From NCBI RefSeq assembly GCF_964355755.1, contig NC_092670.1, positions 16,431,201 through 16,491,200 of the forward strand: a stretch of 60,000 nt of DNA. Reading direction: 5' to 3'. The notes beneath the pieces were generated by a model. It did not search any database. It was not told where the DNA came from and saw nothing but the letters and a program-made list of their open reading frames with translations. The translations under genes were made by a program, and so were the position numbers. The DNA comes from Antedon mediterranea. Its lineage: Eukaryota > Echinodermata > Crinoidea > Comatulida > Antedonidae. This document shows, piece after piece, positions 15,301 through 30,300 of this stretch (the stretch's first letter is position 1; every line of letters starts with the position of its first letter).

Positions 15301-18300
15301 TCTAGTTCAATACATTTATTTTTTATCAATACAACACAGGGCTCACACTGGGCTTTATTTTTAATGTATATATATATATATATTTTTTATAAATGTTGTA
15401 TTTTCTATTGTTTGTTATGTGAAATTTGGACCCCATTGGAAATGGGCTGGTTTTTCCGGCCTAATGGGTGTTCCTGATGCTCGTTATTTTGTCTTTTGTC
15501 TGTTTGTTATTTTAATGTTGAGCATCAAATAAATTCAATCAATCAATCAAGATACATATTGTTTCATAATTTTAATTCAGTATTTTGTGAAACATCAACT
15601 AATAAAACAAGAAAAAGTCTAGCACTTACATTCTTCACAATTAACACCAGTGTAGCAAACTGGACATGTACACTGGAAATTCTGGCAGCCCCTTTCTACA
15701 CAAAAACCTCCATTTTCACAAGGGTTAGGCACACATGGTTGAAGCACTACAAAAAATAAAAGTATCCATATGATGAACAATGTTCTTCATAAAGTATATA
15801 AATATTCTCATCAGTTTAAATTGAAGATTAAGACACAACCAAACAGTGCTCATTTGTTGGGGCTGCTTCTTCTTTGAGAAATGGACTATCTTCTTGAATG
15901 TGTACACCAACTAAAATATGTACAATGGACCTCCAGTTTCACTGGAAGACTTGTTCTACTAGAACAATGGTCAAGAAGAGAATTGTGCTGATTTTATGAT
16001 TATACTTTGCAAGTAATCCTTCCTTACCCGCTTACTCAACAATATACACACTCCACCCTATAAAAAATGATTTTACTTACCATTTTCACAGCGAGTACCA
16101 CTGTTACAGATTCCACAAACACAGAAAAATGATGTACATCCGAATGTCAAACACTGACCACCATTTTGACATGGGTTAGAAAGACATGAATCAGTACCTT
16201 AAAATTAATTGTTTATTAATTATTAATTCATTGCTGTTCCACTGTACTATGTGAACAGTCACAAAAGTTTATATTTAAGTCTTTATCAAGCAAAATATGA
16301 AAGAGTTTTTCAATATCTAAAAAGTACTGTATATAAAAAAAATGGAGTTTGTTTGGATTATGATAAAACAAAAAAGGGGAAAAACTCACTTATCTGGCAA
16401 TGTTCACCCTCAAAACATCCACTACATTGACATGAATATGTGTTGCAGTCAGCACTAATACTACACAGACCATGGTTTACACAAGGACTGTTTTCACATG
16501 GATTGATTGCTAAAAAAAAAAATTCATTCAACTTAATCAAAGAACTTTTAACACAAGAATCTCCTGTTCGTCCGAAGCGCGTAACAATTTCGAAAGGCAT
16601 TGTGGGATAGAATAGAGCTATGGGTGGCGCCATTGTGAGTCATAGAGTAGGGCGCCCACATCAAATTAGAAAGTCAAAATCATAGAGGGGATCTGCTAAT
16701 ACTCTAGGTGGGTAGAGTAATTGACTGAGGAGTAGGGCGCCTGCATCAAATTAGAAAGTCAAAATCATAGAGGGGATCTGCTAATACTCTAGGGGGGGGG
16801 GGGGGGTAGAGTAATTGACTTCCTAGTTTGGAGGGGGCGCTGCTCCATGCTGTGAAATGGCGTCGCCCAGTTTGACCTTTTAACCCTGTACTTCCGATAC
16901 TGTGTTTTGAATGCAAATTGAAGAACAGGAGATTCTTGTGTTATAAGTTCTTTGACTTAATTCATAATTAATATCAGGTTTGATAGGACCGTTCCATGTA
17001 TTTTGAGGAATGTGCTCTACTTACGTATTTCACAGTTTACTCCAGTAAAACAGCCTTGACAAGCACAAGTATAGGAGTTACAGTTGTTTGTACACATTCC
17101 ACCATTTTGACAAGGACTGCCTCCACAAGCATCAATAACTAAATAAAATCAAAATAAAACCAAATTATCAAACTACCGTAGAAACTTTTAGGGGCGAATG
17201 CAAACAAAAAACAACTATGATTGAAAGGTCAACGTTTGGCTGGGAGCCAGGGGCTATATACTTCCCCTAAAGGCCACCCTCTCTTGTATCAATCCCTGAC
17301 ATTTTCAAATTAGAAAGCATTGCATAGGGTAAACTACACGAAGAGAGAAAAGACGAAAAGCACTTTTTTTACAGTTACTACTATTATGGTAAATTATTAT
17401 ATTAAAACATTAACAAAATAATTAATAATGTAAGCTGCAGCAATTATCCTGTTGATACTCAGTGGCGCAACACAGAGGCCCCTGGTTCAGAAACCCTAAG
17501 TGGCCTTGCAATGCTGGAGGCCTTAAGATGTTTTCAGACTTTTTTGACGTATTTTAAAGCCTGTTGTTTCCTCTGGGCTCTGCTCAGGGGCCCCTGTAAG
17601 CTCCGGAGCCTCTGGGTTTAGCCAGTGAGCGCTCATAGCCGTTACGCCACTGTGTTTAAATAGGGGAGACAAACAAAATATATCATGTAACCTTTACTTA
17701 ATGATAACCTTACCAACTTCACAATTTGGTCCACTAAAACAATTTCCACACAAACATCGCGTGTTGGGACATTCATTGACACAAGTACCCATGTTAAGAC
17801 ATGGGGTATTTTCTGCACATAAATCTCGAGCTGTAACAACAATGATGTAATAAAATTATTGAAAATACAGTATGCGTGTAGAAGTGTAATTCCAGAGGGT
17901 ACTAACAATTAATGTATGTCTGATAAATGTTTTTACATGATTGATTCTTGATTCATGATTTCAAGTGAAATACAGTACATACAAATAATTTAAAAGAATA
18001 TCAGCATTACAAACAACGATTAAATGGCCAAATTTTTTATTATTACATATTTAGGAAAATTGTCAAGGATTATTGTGAGCGAATTCATTCACTATCCTTC
18101 TTAAAATCCTGTTCACAAAAGGACAAACATACACAAGATGCTCTACATAAACAAAGTCTTGTTACAAGTCTTTGGGAGTGGAGTTGTAATTTTTCATTAG
18201 AAAAAATCCTGACATATGGACTTGAACCTAGGACCCTTGAATTGGTAGCCAAGCATCATAACCACCAAGCCACAACCCCACTCCACTTAATTCAAATGGG

Positions 18301-21300
18301 GTGCCTATATTGCAATGTATATTGTACCACAGAGGATGTAACATAAAAAAGAAACAAGTGCAATTGATAAATATACACTCTGTTATCAGTCTGTACATCA
18401 TATTGTAGCAGCATCAGTAGGCCTGCTGGATTAATGCAGGGGTTACATGGGGTCACTCTTACCTGTCTCGCAAAAGTCACCAGTAAAACAAAAAGGACAA
18501 TCACAATTGATTGATTGACACTCAGTTGTCATGGAACATACGGCGCCATTCTGACAAAGGTTCTGACTCAAGCAAAGATCGACATCTAGAAAAAAATGAA
18601 GTAAAAACCGAAAAATGTCAAGACTATCAATTTGTCAATATATGGATGGTGATGATGGTAGTGTGGCATTGATGGTTTGATTGATGATGGTGAGTATGGT
18701 AAATGATAATGGAGGTGATGATGATATTCATGCTGATAAACACTGTATTCTACATTATAACATGCTCCAGCATGAGATGAGTGCGATAGAAAACTGCATA
18801 ATGCTAACATATACAAAATTTTGTTAACTTTAAGAATACAAAATATTTCTTCTGTTAATTGATATTTTACTCATTTTTAGCCTTCGTTGATTTTATATTT
18901 GATTGCTAATTGTGCATATATGTTGATATTTTTTTAATCTGTAAAAATATATATGCATCTCAGCCTTTGACTGCCATGTATGTTTTTTAATTGCTGAATA
19001 AATATACCTTGAATAATAATAAAACAAACTTACTGACTGAACAGCTAGGCCCTGTAAAGCATGGGTCACAAGCACATGTAAACTGTGTACAATCACCAGG
19101 CACAGCACGGCATTCACCTGCATCTGAGCAAGGTCCACCTGCACACGGATCATCAACTGCAAAGTAAATTTAACATGATATTTAAAAAAAATTGATGTGC
19201 ATAATAACCACAAATAAAGTAGTATAGATTGGAAATAAACTTCAAAAAGATATTCAAAATCATCAACTAGTAATCATTAATAAAGCATACTAATAACAGA
19301 ATATATAAGCGATTATTAAAATAATGAATATTATACTTACAATTTTCACAGAATGTACCACTGTAACATCCTGGACATTGGCATGTAAGGTCAATGCATG
19401 ACCCAGATGTAGGTTGACATACTCCTTGGTTTTGGCATGGACTTACAGCACATTGGTTTATTCCTGTAGAACACAAACATACAAATTACAATGTTTGAAA
19501 AAATCTTACAAAACGAAACTTAGTTCTAAGAAAATTGACTAAATGAATACTTACTTGATGCGCATGTAATACCCTCATAACATGAATCACAGATACACTC
19601 AAATGAGAAACAACTCGTCTGTACACACGTTCCACCATTTTCACATTGATTGTTTAAGCATGGGTCTAACACTGTAAACAAAACAATAAGAATACCCAAT
19701 CATTTTTCATAAAGCAGTGTGATATTGGAGACCTAAAATTAGGGTGACAATTTGTTTTCACATCATTCCACTATGCAGTGGAGTAACATAATCATTAAGC
19801 ACACGGTCATATACACATGTGGAGAATGATTCAACAGCTGCCCTAACAATGTAAGTATACGTACATGTCTGACAGTTGGTTGATGTGTAACATCCAGCAC
19901 ATTGGCATGTATAACTTGTGCATGATCCAGGCACTTGTAAGCATGTTCCTCCGTTACTGCATGGTGCTGCCGTACAAGGATTTATCTCTACAAAGACAAA
20001 AAAAATAAAATTATGTCCACACTATTTAGATGAAGAAAACAGTTATTTTACATTTAAGTTTGATAGTGTAGACAGAGCCTGTGTTCACATCATGTACTAC
20101 TGCTAATTATTCACTCACCTGTTTCACAATTGGCTCCTGTAAAACAGCCTTGGCAGATGCATTCATACTGGTTACATGTTCCAGATGATATTGCACAGTT
20201 GCCGCCGTTCAAACAAGGTGTAGTTGCACATGGATCGGGCACTAAAAGATAATAATTGATTTGATATTTAGTTCCTTGTAAAAGACTCAATTAACATGAA
20301 GAAAGAAAATGTAGATATATATAAACAATGCTGTGGGTATCAGTGGCTGGATAAACTATAAAATAGTGTGAAAAACTAGAACAACTAAAAACACATGAGG
20401 TCATGACAAAATTATGCAGTAACAGTTAACAGTAGATAAATTCAAAATAATACTTACATGTAGCGCATGTCATTCCTGTGTAGCAGCCAACACATGTACA
20501 GCTAAAAGCTGTACATGATAAAGCAGTGCAAAGTCCTCCATTAGCACATGGGTTGTCACCACAAGGATCTTGCACTGTTGAAAGAAAGAACGAATGTTTT
20601 ACATTGAAATATATGTTAGCCATTCTATAAAAATAATCAGTTAGCCAATCAGCTTGATTGCTTCTCTGTTATCACACACAAATCATAAAATACAGACTTT
20701 TGATTGAATAAACCAGCATTGTGACTGTCTTTAAAATCTGCAAATAGAACTTACAAACAGAGCAGAAAGTCCCAGTGTAACATCCTTGACAAATACAGGT
20801 GTATGCATCACATGATCCAGTTGTTCTTTGACAAATTCCACCATTTTCACAAAGGTTTCCGCTGCACTGATCCAAAACTTTAAAAAAAATATACATTATA
20901 TTTCACAATGTAATTAATGGCAAGAAGAAATGATAGTACAGTATGAAATATTATATTATAGTTACAGTATTATTATTAGTGAAATGGGCAAGTGGTTATT
21001 AGACAGGGGCATGGTTTACCATTTCTAAAGAGCCAACAATCGGCACGGTTTGAGGCAGACTCTCTCCTAGTTCTGGTGGTGGAACAAAGAAAAACTATAA
21101 ACCGCAGGTCCAGTGTACACAGTTTGCCTGTGTGCACTTTAAAGAGCCCAGTTCATCATAGAGACAAGTAAGAGGTTTTGTGAACTTTTTCACAAAAAAA
21201 GCCACCACCTATCTGATAGGACAGTGATTAATTTACTATTGGTAATCCTTGGCCATGTGCCTAAAGACTTATTAATAATAAATTAAATTATCATTAAGTC

Positions 21301-24300
21301 AGTACTTACATGTACCACATGTACTTCCAATATAACACAATGGGCATTGGCATTCATAATGTATACATGAGTCAGCAACAGGAGAACATGTTCCAGAATT
21401 GAGACATGGATTTACAGCGCACTGATCAATTCCTATAAGACAACAATTAGAAATTATGTATTTATGTTTATATTAAGCAGATGTCAAAGAAAATATTTAG
21501 AGAGCGTCCATTGCAACATCTCTCAACATTAACACACTAAGTTTGCCTACATCCTTAGGGTAAATAATTCCTCATCTCCAACGACGTCCAAAATGGCTAA
21601 AAATTCACAAAGCTACTATTATTATTCATAATTAAATATATAATGTCAGAATTAACCATTATTTATATATAGATAATGTATTATGTATTTGATTAAACTT
21701 TGTATTGTGTGATAGCTATTCAGATTATCTCTCCCATGAAATATGAATATTTTCTACTAGATAGTTTGTACTGAGCTAACAATTTGGTAAAAAGTTAAGA
21801 AACAGACTTACTTGTTTCACAGTTGTTACCAGTATAACATGACTGACACTGGCATTGGTACAGGGTACATGACCCAGGTGTACGGCTACAAAATCCTCCA
21901 TTTAGACATGGATTTGGGCTACACTGGTCCAAAACTAAAAAAATATTAATTAATTTAAGTAGAATTGAGTAATTACATTCACAAGTAAACTAAATAACAA
22001 ACATACATAACATAATTGTCAAGCAAAACAGGCTAAGCATTGAACTTGACTGTTAGTTGATTAAACCAGAAACTGGTGAAACGTGTTACTTGTTAGTCTT
22101 GTATACATATTTATAAATCTGATAACAACAAACAAACATTACACAATATTAATTTTGATTAAAGAAATTGAAATTGAAGACTTACAAATAGTAATAGACA
22201 TCTACAAAATTACACAATATTAATTTTCATCAAAGAAAAAAGACTTACAAACAGCGCAGTTGTCGCTTTCATAACAGTTCTGACACTGGCAACTATACTG
22301 ATCACACGTACCAGCCACTTGGCTACACAATCCCCCAAATAAACATGGAAAGGAGTTACATGGATTTTGTACTGTATAAAAACAAACATTATTATTAATA
22401 GTAGTATCCCCATTTCCCACTTTCTCTGTGAAAACAAAATTAGAAACAAGTGTTTCTCAAATGATTTGTGTCATATGGGGTCTGTATATCCACCAAAAAA
22501 AGTTCCAGCTCATCTGGTTTGGAAAACCGTCATATTGGATTTTCAGAAAGACCGTGATAAAATACAGATTTTACATATCTCAGCTTCTACATCATGTATG
22601 GATAAGATTTTGGTGTCAAGGTATATGTTTTGCGGATCAAGGGATCCAAACACAGCATTTGGAAGTTTATAGTGACAGTTTACAAACATAGTAATAAACT
22701 TTTATATATAAATACATGTTTTTGATAATTTATTCTAACTTACATGTTTCACAGATTGTTCCTGTATAGCATCCAACACATACACATTCATACTCAGTGC
22801 AAGAGCCTGCAACCTGTTGACAAGTGCCTCCATTTAAACATGGGTTAGTCTCACAAGGGTCCGTCACTAAAAGTAAAAAAGCAAACATTACAATGATGAT
22901 GAAAATGTCAACAGTATTTATTTATTTATTCTTTAGTCTTTCATTGCTAAAGAATTGATTTTGTTCAGTATAGTATATCAACATTCTTGAATAATTATTA
23001 AAAAGTTTTAAAAATAAAAATTATATATAGTTGGCCTAAATATCTTGCTCTGTATTGAACACGAAAATTAGAAATACTTTATGTCAAACATGAACAAATG
23101 GATAACAATATTTTTTCAAATACTTACAGATTTCGCAGTTGAAACCTCTATAGCAGTTTTGGCACTGGCAAGTGTATGAGGTACAGGAACCATTAACCGG
23201 GGTACAAACACCACCATTTCCACAAGGACTGGTATCGCAGGGGCTAACAGCTAAAAAATAAATTACATCAATTTTGTTACATTAGTGATTTAATTAATGT
23301 CAATACATGTTGTTTCGATAGTTATTTTAAAAAATAATACATTTTAAATGCATAACTGCTTTTAATATTATAATAAGAATTAAAACTGTACTTACGAACT
23401 TCACACTGGTCGCCAGAGAAGCAGAGTGGACATTGGCAAGTATAATCCGTACATGATGTTGAGGATGGGACACAAAGACCATTATTCATACACTGATTTG
23501 GGTTACATGGATTACTCACTGAGAACAAAGGTTGATCAATATCAATCAATACAATAATCAATCAAAAGCTATCTATTGTAAATGTCTAAAATAACAAAAT
23601 ATCATAAACGATTAATACTGTTTTAATAAATAGTAAATATTATACATCTAACACACAATATTCCAGTTCTACTGTATGTAAATTAACTCCTTACATTCAC
23701 TACATGTTTCGCCTTCCCAGCATCCTTCACAAGCACATGAAAATTCTGTGCAACTTGTTTCTGTGCAGACACCGTTGTTAGCACATGGACTTGGTGTGCA
23801 GGGTGCAAGCACTGTGGAGAAAATAGTATAAATCATTAAAACAATGATACGTTGAATAGATAATCTTTTTGTGTAAAACAAACCAAGTTTATATTTACAT
23901 AAAAAATGGGAGATGATCAATTTATTAGGTAACTTACGTGTTTCACAGAAAGGTCCATCATAACATCCAACACAAGAGCAGGTGTACTCCGTGCAAGAGA
24001 AAGGAACTACAACACACACTGCACCATTCAAACATGGGTTACCATTATCCTGGCATGGATTCCTCACTGAAACAAACATTGCAATTAGTATTTCTCACTC
24101 TAAGATATATATATATATATTATACCAAAACTAATTAGATGAAGTGCACGCACATTTTAGGTTTATTTGGGAAGGCGGTTCAGTAGAAGCCCTCCTTTTG
24201 GACACTCCTATTCAGGGGACATTTTGCGGTGAAACTAATGAGAAGCAATGTATATTTTAACACTACAAAACCAACCTCTGTTCAGGGGTATCCTTAATGA

Positions 24301-27300
24301 GGAGATACTTTGTTGGCTCCCAATGTGTCCCCTTAAAAAGGTTCTTTTGTAACAGCATGACAATTAATACAAGTAATCAAATATGAACATTCAAAAGCTT
24401 GGCAATAAATATATTAAAATAAATTAAATTAAAAATGAATAAATAATAAGTAATAAACAAAAACATACGTGTTTCACAGTTATTCCCGTAGTAACATGAT
24501 GAACAAGAACACTGGTATTCAGTACAAGAATTGGCTTCCCCAATGCAAATACCTTCATTCAGACACGGTAAATTTGAACAAGGATCTTGTACTACAAAAA
24601 AAATAATAAACATATCAAACCAGTACATAATTCAATCTTAAAGATGTAAAAGAGCTTTAGAATATAATAATAATTTTATAAATAAATAGCTTACATGTTT
24701 CACAAGCTGGTCCGGTATAACAGCCAGCACAAGTACATGTATAGTTAGTACAGCTGCCAACATCAAGAGCACATGCACCTCCGTTACGACAGGGAAAGTT
24801 GCCGCAAGGATCGATAACTGAAAACAAAAAACAGCGACAGTGTTTAATCTATCGCTTTACAATACTGTAGTGCAATCATCATGTGAAAACCATCAATATA
24901 GATAATTATCCAACCCTAGTAATTTAATTTTTTTTAAACAACACAAAATACTTACGAAGCTGACAGTATTGGCCAGAGTAACATCCAGGACAAGTACAAT
25001 CAAAGGCATTACAGTCTGTTAGTGAGTTGGTACATATCCCATTGTTTAAGCAAGGATTTGGTGAACATAAGTTCAATTCTACAAAAACAACAACCATTAT
25101 CATTAACATTAATAAATAAATAAATTGTGTGGTTCTGTAAAGAATATCTGATGAATTATAATTAGAGTAAAGCAACTAGATAACAGACAAATCTTAAACT
25201 CTTCCTATAATACCATAGTGCCATATTTCTTTCTCTCTCTAAAGCTCTGTCTACACACTATAAAAAAAATGTGATGTGACCATATATGAACACGATGATG
25301 TCATGCTACTACCATATTTGGGAACATCATACTAGTTTGATAGTGTAGATATGGCTTTCGGATGCTTGTCTTATTTAGATTTAAATTGTATTCAAAATCA
25401 CTTACGATGTTGACATGTACTTCCAGAAAAGCAACCAGTACAGCTGCATGTATATGCTGAACATGATCCAGCCACTCGCTCACAGGTTCCTTGATTCTGG
25501 CATGGATTGGGAGAACACTGGTTAATTTCTACAAAAAAAATGTTGAAGTAGTGAGAACGAATAGAAGTAAAAACATTGATTTAAACGAATACATACAATA
25601 ACAACAACTACTGACATGAGTTGTTTTTTTTTTGTGTCTATTTTTTTATAGTAATCAGCACATAGTTGTCTTGACCTTACCAGGTACCGATTTGTACACC
25701 TAAGTGGACAGGCAAACGTAAGTAAAGTTTCTTGCCCAAGGATATAAGCAATGCGACGAGCATGGATTTGAACAGTCAGTCAGTCAGTAGCCTAATGCAC
25801 TTAGACTTACAATGATCATGAATATAAATTAAATCAATGAATAAATTGAATCAGTAAAGTTTACCTGTGGCACATGTGAGGCCCTCATAGCAACCAGCAC
25901 AGCTACATGTATAAGTAGTACAGGACGTAGCCAGACAGAAAGCACCATTCTGACATGGATTAGGAGAGCATGGATCTTGTACTAAAAAACAAAAACTTTA
26001 TTATACACACTATACAGTCTCACAAAATGACCCCTTTAGTATAGTTTCCAGAATGCGTTTTGAAGAATTTAAGACTTTTGCAATCATAATAAAATTCAGG
26101 ATAGTATTTATTTTGTTGTAAATATTTTTGCTTTTGTAGATTTTTTTGCAATTATTTATGCTACTTTTCGTCAAATATATGTTATATTACCATTTACACT
26201 GTTCTATAGTATAAATGGCCTAAACTTAATAAATATATTCTTTTGCATGAGAAAAATGCAATCTTTACAGAATGCATGTTTTGTTACTTGTTGCGATTGG
26301 GTTAAACACCCTTTATTCATTCTCAGTTTATTTAACTTACAAATTTCACAAGTAGGTCCACTGTAACATCCTAAACATGAGCAATCAAAATCACCACAAG
26401 AATTAACATCTTGAGTACACGTCCCACCAAATCGGCATGGAAATGCCAAACAAGGATTGTTCACTGTAAAAAGAATATGTCAATCAATCAATCAGTCAAC
26501 AGTTGATAATAATTTAGTATATGAAAGCAGAAATCATACTATCAAAGATATTTCTTGTTCAACTATCAAAACCTAAAGTAGATGTGTAGACACGGTTAAC
26601 ATTAAATTACTTTAGGGTAATCATTCAGGTAAGGCCTACTGGGATTGTTCTAGGCCTACTTACAATTTTGACAAAATTCTCCAGTAGCGCAGCCAACACA
26701 GTCACAAGTGTATTGAGAGCAAGATCCAGGCAGTGGAACACATTGACCTCCTTGCTGACAAAGATGGTTCGCACAGGGGTCTTCAACTACAGATTGAAAA
26801 AAAAATCAAACAAAAGAAATAGAAAAATATCTCAATGGTACCGAGATTACTTCAAAATAGCTCATTAAAGAATATACAATTATTGCACAATATTTGGTGT
26901 ACAGTATCTATCGTATAACAATAATTTAATTTTTTTTCTAAAAAGGGTAATGTATAAAAACTAAAGTGTATCATAATTTCAAATGAACTATTACACTAAA
27001 AATATACTTGAAAGGCACGTTATTGGATTGTGAATCTTTAACACCATCTTAAAATGTATAACTGATGTCTAAAACAGATTACTTACATATTTGACAACTG
27101 GCACCAGTGTAACAACCCACACATTGACAGGTGTAAATAGTGCAGGAGCCAATAACAGATGTACATGTTCCTCCATTTTCACATGGGTCATTTGAACAAG
27201 GATCAACAACTGAAAAATAAACATGAAACAGTATACGATAATTGTGTTTCTAACTACAGTTTAGCAATACAAATACATTCAAAAGTAGGCAATGTCAGGG

Positions 27301-30300
27301 CCACTAGGACACATGCTCCTGAACTAATTTTTGATATTTAGTTTTGACAGACTATTAATATTATATGTAAGCTCTTCCCAAGACACACACTAACTCTAGA
27401 ATACTGCATTGCAGGTTGGTAGGCTCTTAGAATCACTTTCTTTTGGTTCAGAACAGTGGAGTATACCAATTTGTGCATAGTCATGGTTTAGGAAGGCCAA
27501 AAGATTTCAAACTTTGTGTATACAAATTTCTTATGCACCCTTGGTATTGTAAAGACATATGTTTACTGTTAACTTCACTTACATTCTTCACAAGTGGGTC
27601 CAGTAAAGCAAGATTGACAGTTACAGGTGTGAGAAGTACAGGTGTCTTGTATGCAAATACCATTGTTCTCACATGGGTTTGGATTACAAGGTTCTTGCAC
27701 TATAAAAACAAAAAAAATCACATTATCACAGGATATATACTTTTATATGAAATATTTATAGATACTTTATGGTTAAAAATGTAAATTAATTAAATTAACT
27801 TTTCAATAAACATATCAATGCATGTTTATTTATACATGTTTTACATGTATAATTGTAAAAGAATGATACTCACATGTCTCGCAATTATCTCCAGTATAAC
27901 AGCCGCTACACTGACAGAAAGTGCCATCACATGTGCCAGAAAGAATACTGCAGATTCCACCAGACTGACATGGGTTAGGAATACAAGGATCGATGACTGG
28001 AGGAAACAAAGAGAAAGGGATTTGATAATAGGATACCCAAGTTACAATTATAACCAAGGAACTCATGATAATTCATTGTGGAATTGCAGAGACTTTGGGA
28101 AATGCTTCCTTATATGACCATTAAAATAACGTTGATAACTTACATTGCTCACAAAGTTGGCCTCTATAACAACTGGAGCATACACAGTCGTACTCGGTAC
28201 AGGAGCCTGCCCTCTGTTGACAAGTACCACCATTCAAACAAGGACTAGATGAGCATGGATCTAGCACTGTAACAAAAACAAATTGAATTAACTTTATATT
28301 CAGTAAATGATGCCATAAAATGATATAGTCTCTACCAACCAATACAAAACATTATAATAAAAATATCTCAAATATATTTTGAAAGGTACTTACATGTTTC
28401 ACAATTAGTTCCAGAATAGCATCCAACACAATTGCACTGGAAGGCTGTACATGACAGTTCATTACATGTTCCACCATTCAGGCAATCTACACCATCACAT
28501 GCATTTAACACTGAAACAAACAAAAAATAGAATCCAAGTTCCAAATTGACCAAATTTTACAGATCTAATGCCTTTTCTTACAGCAATGGAACACCCCATC
28601 AATATTGAGGAGTTAAAACTTGATAAAAATAAATTTAAAATACTTACACGTGAGACATGTTGTTCCAGTGTAGCAATTCTGACAAGTACATGTGTAACCA
28701 GAACAATCAGAATTTTCGATACAAATACCAAAGTTGTTGCACGGATTAGATGAACAAATATCAATACCTACAAAAAAAAGAAAACATTATTTTATTTCTA
28801 TATCCTATTTTGTTCATGAAAATACAGAATTATAAGTATAGAATCTTTTTTTGTATATCTTGTAGTGAGTAGGAATGGCATTACAAAATATTATCTGGAT
28901 CTTAATGTCTAGCAGCATATGTGAATGCATGACAAGAAGATAACATACAATGTATACATTAGTAATAATAGTGTATCTTTCTTAAGGTAGATAATAATTT
29001 TAGATTGTAAACTTACGTGTTTGGCACATATCTCCTGTAAAACAGGCAGCACACTCACATGTGAGATCAACACATGAATTTAGGCTAGGGACACAATTAC
29101 CCCCATTCTCACAAGGATTGTTCTGGCACTGGTCAACAGCTGAAAATAATTAAAAATATATATTGGGATATTTATTCATTCATAATACAAAAATCTGAAA
29201 CATATAATGATACAATATATAGAATCTATTTTGAATTGCCAAATTGTTTATGGCCATTATAAAATGTATACAAAAAAAGTATAAAACATTATTTTGTAGG
29301 CATATTGCTAAATATCGAAAACTAATGTTTCTATTATAAATAAATAAGCTTTTTATTATAAAGAATTTGGGAGAAATAAGAACATGGAATTCGTAAGCTT
29401 TTGAACAACCAGGCTAAATTAAATACTTTTTTAAATCCTTTGAAAAACCTAATATTTTAGGCAAACACAAATTGTGAGTTGAATGCAATGATATATACTT
29501 ACTGTACTGGCATTCAGGACCATAATGACATGAGTCGCATGTGCAAACCGCAGATAAACAGAAAGTGGAGCTGGTCGTGCAAATGCCACCGTTCTGACAA
29601 GGTGCATCTTGACAGGGATCAATAGCTGAAAAACATAAATAAATAATTTACAATTTGTTTGTAAAATACAAATAAATTACTTTAATTTAATATATCTGTT
29701 TTATAGTTTAATTTATCTTGTTTGAAATTAGGAACAATTACTGAAAATACATAATGAATAACCTTGTAATTTTTTTGATATTTGTTACAAACTATGCTCC
29801 TTTATGAGTTAGTAGTTTTTTTTGAAAAAACCCCAAAATTAGCGAAATTAACCTGCTCCTTTATGTTTAGCTAATATTACAACTAGTTCAATATACTTTG
29901 GAACAGCTCTATTAAAGAGACATTTTCCTGTGAAATGAACAGGGGGCAATATATGTTTTAGCACTATGGTTAACCCCTATCAAAATGAAACCCCTCATTT
30001 GGTACTAAAGCTGATCACTTACCAATATCACAATTGACACCTTCAAAGCAGAAGTTACAGCTACAGGTGTATTCTTGACATGAGTTTGTCGCACTAGCCA
30101 CACACACACCATTAACACACGGCGACGCACTACATGGATCAAGTACTGAAAGAAACAAAATTACAAAGAATTAGCCTTTGTGGTTGCAGATGGAAAGTTA
30201 GGTGTTGTAGCCAAATATGACATGAAAAGGTATACTGAAATTTCACTCGAATTGTTAACTATAATTATTATCATCTTTTTCGAAAACTTTTGCAATTTTG

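Noticed and set aside
18168-18290. Functional tRNA gene
   Set aside because: A and B boxes are present but the cloverleaf stems are not convincing; SINE-like origin is more likely.
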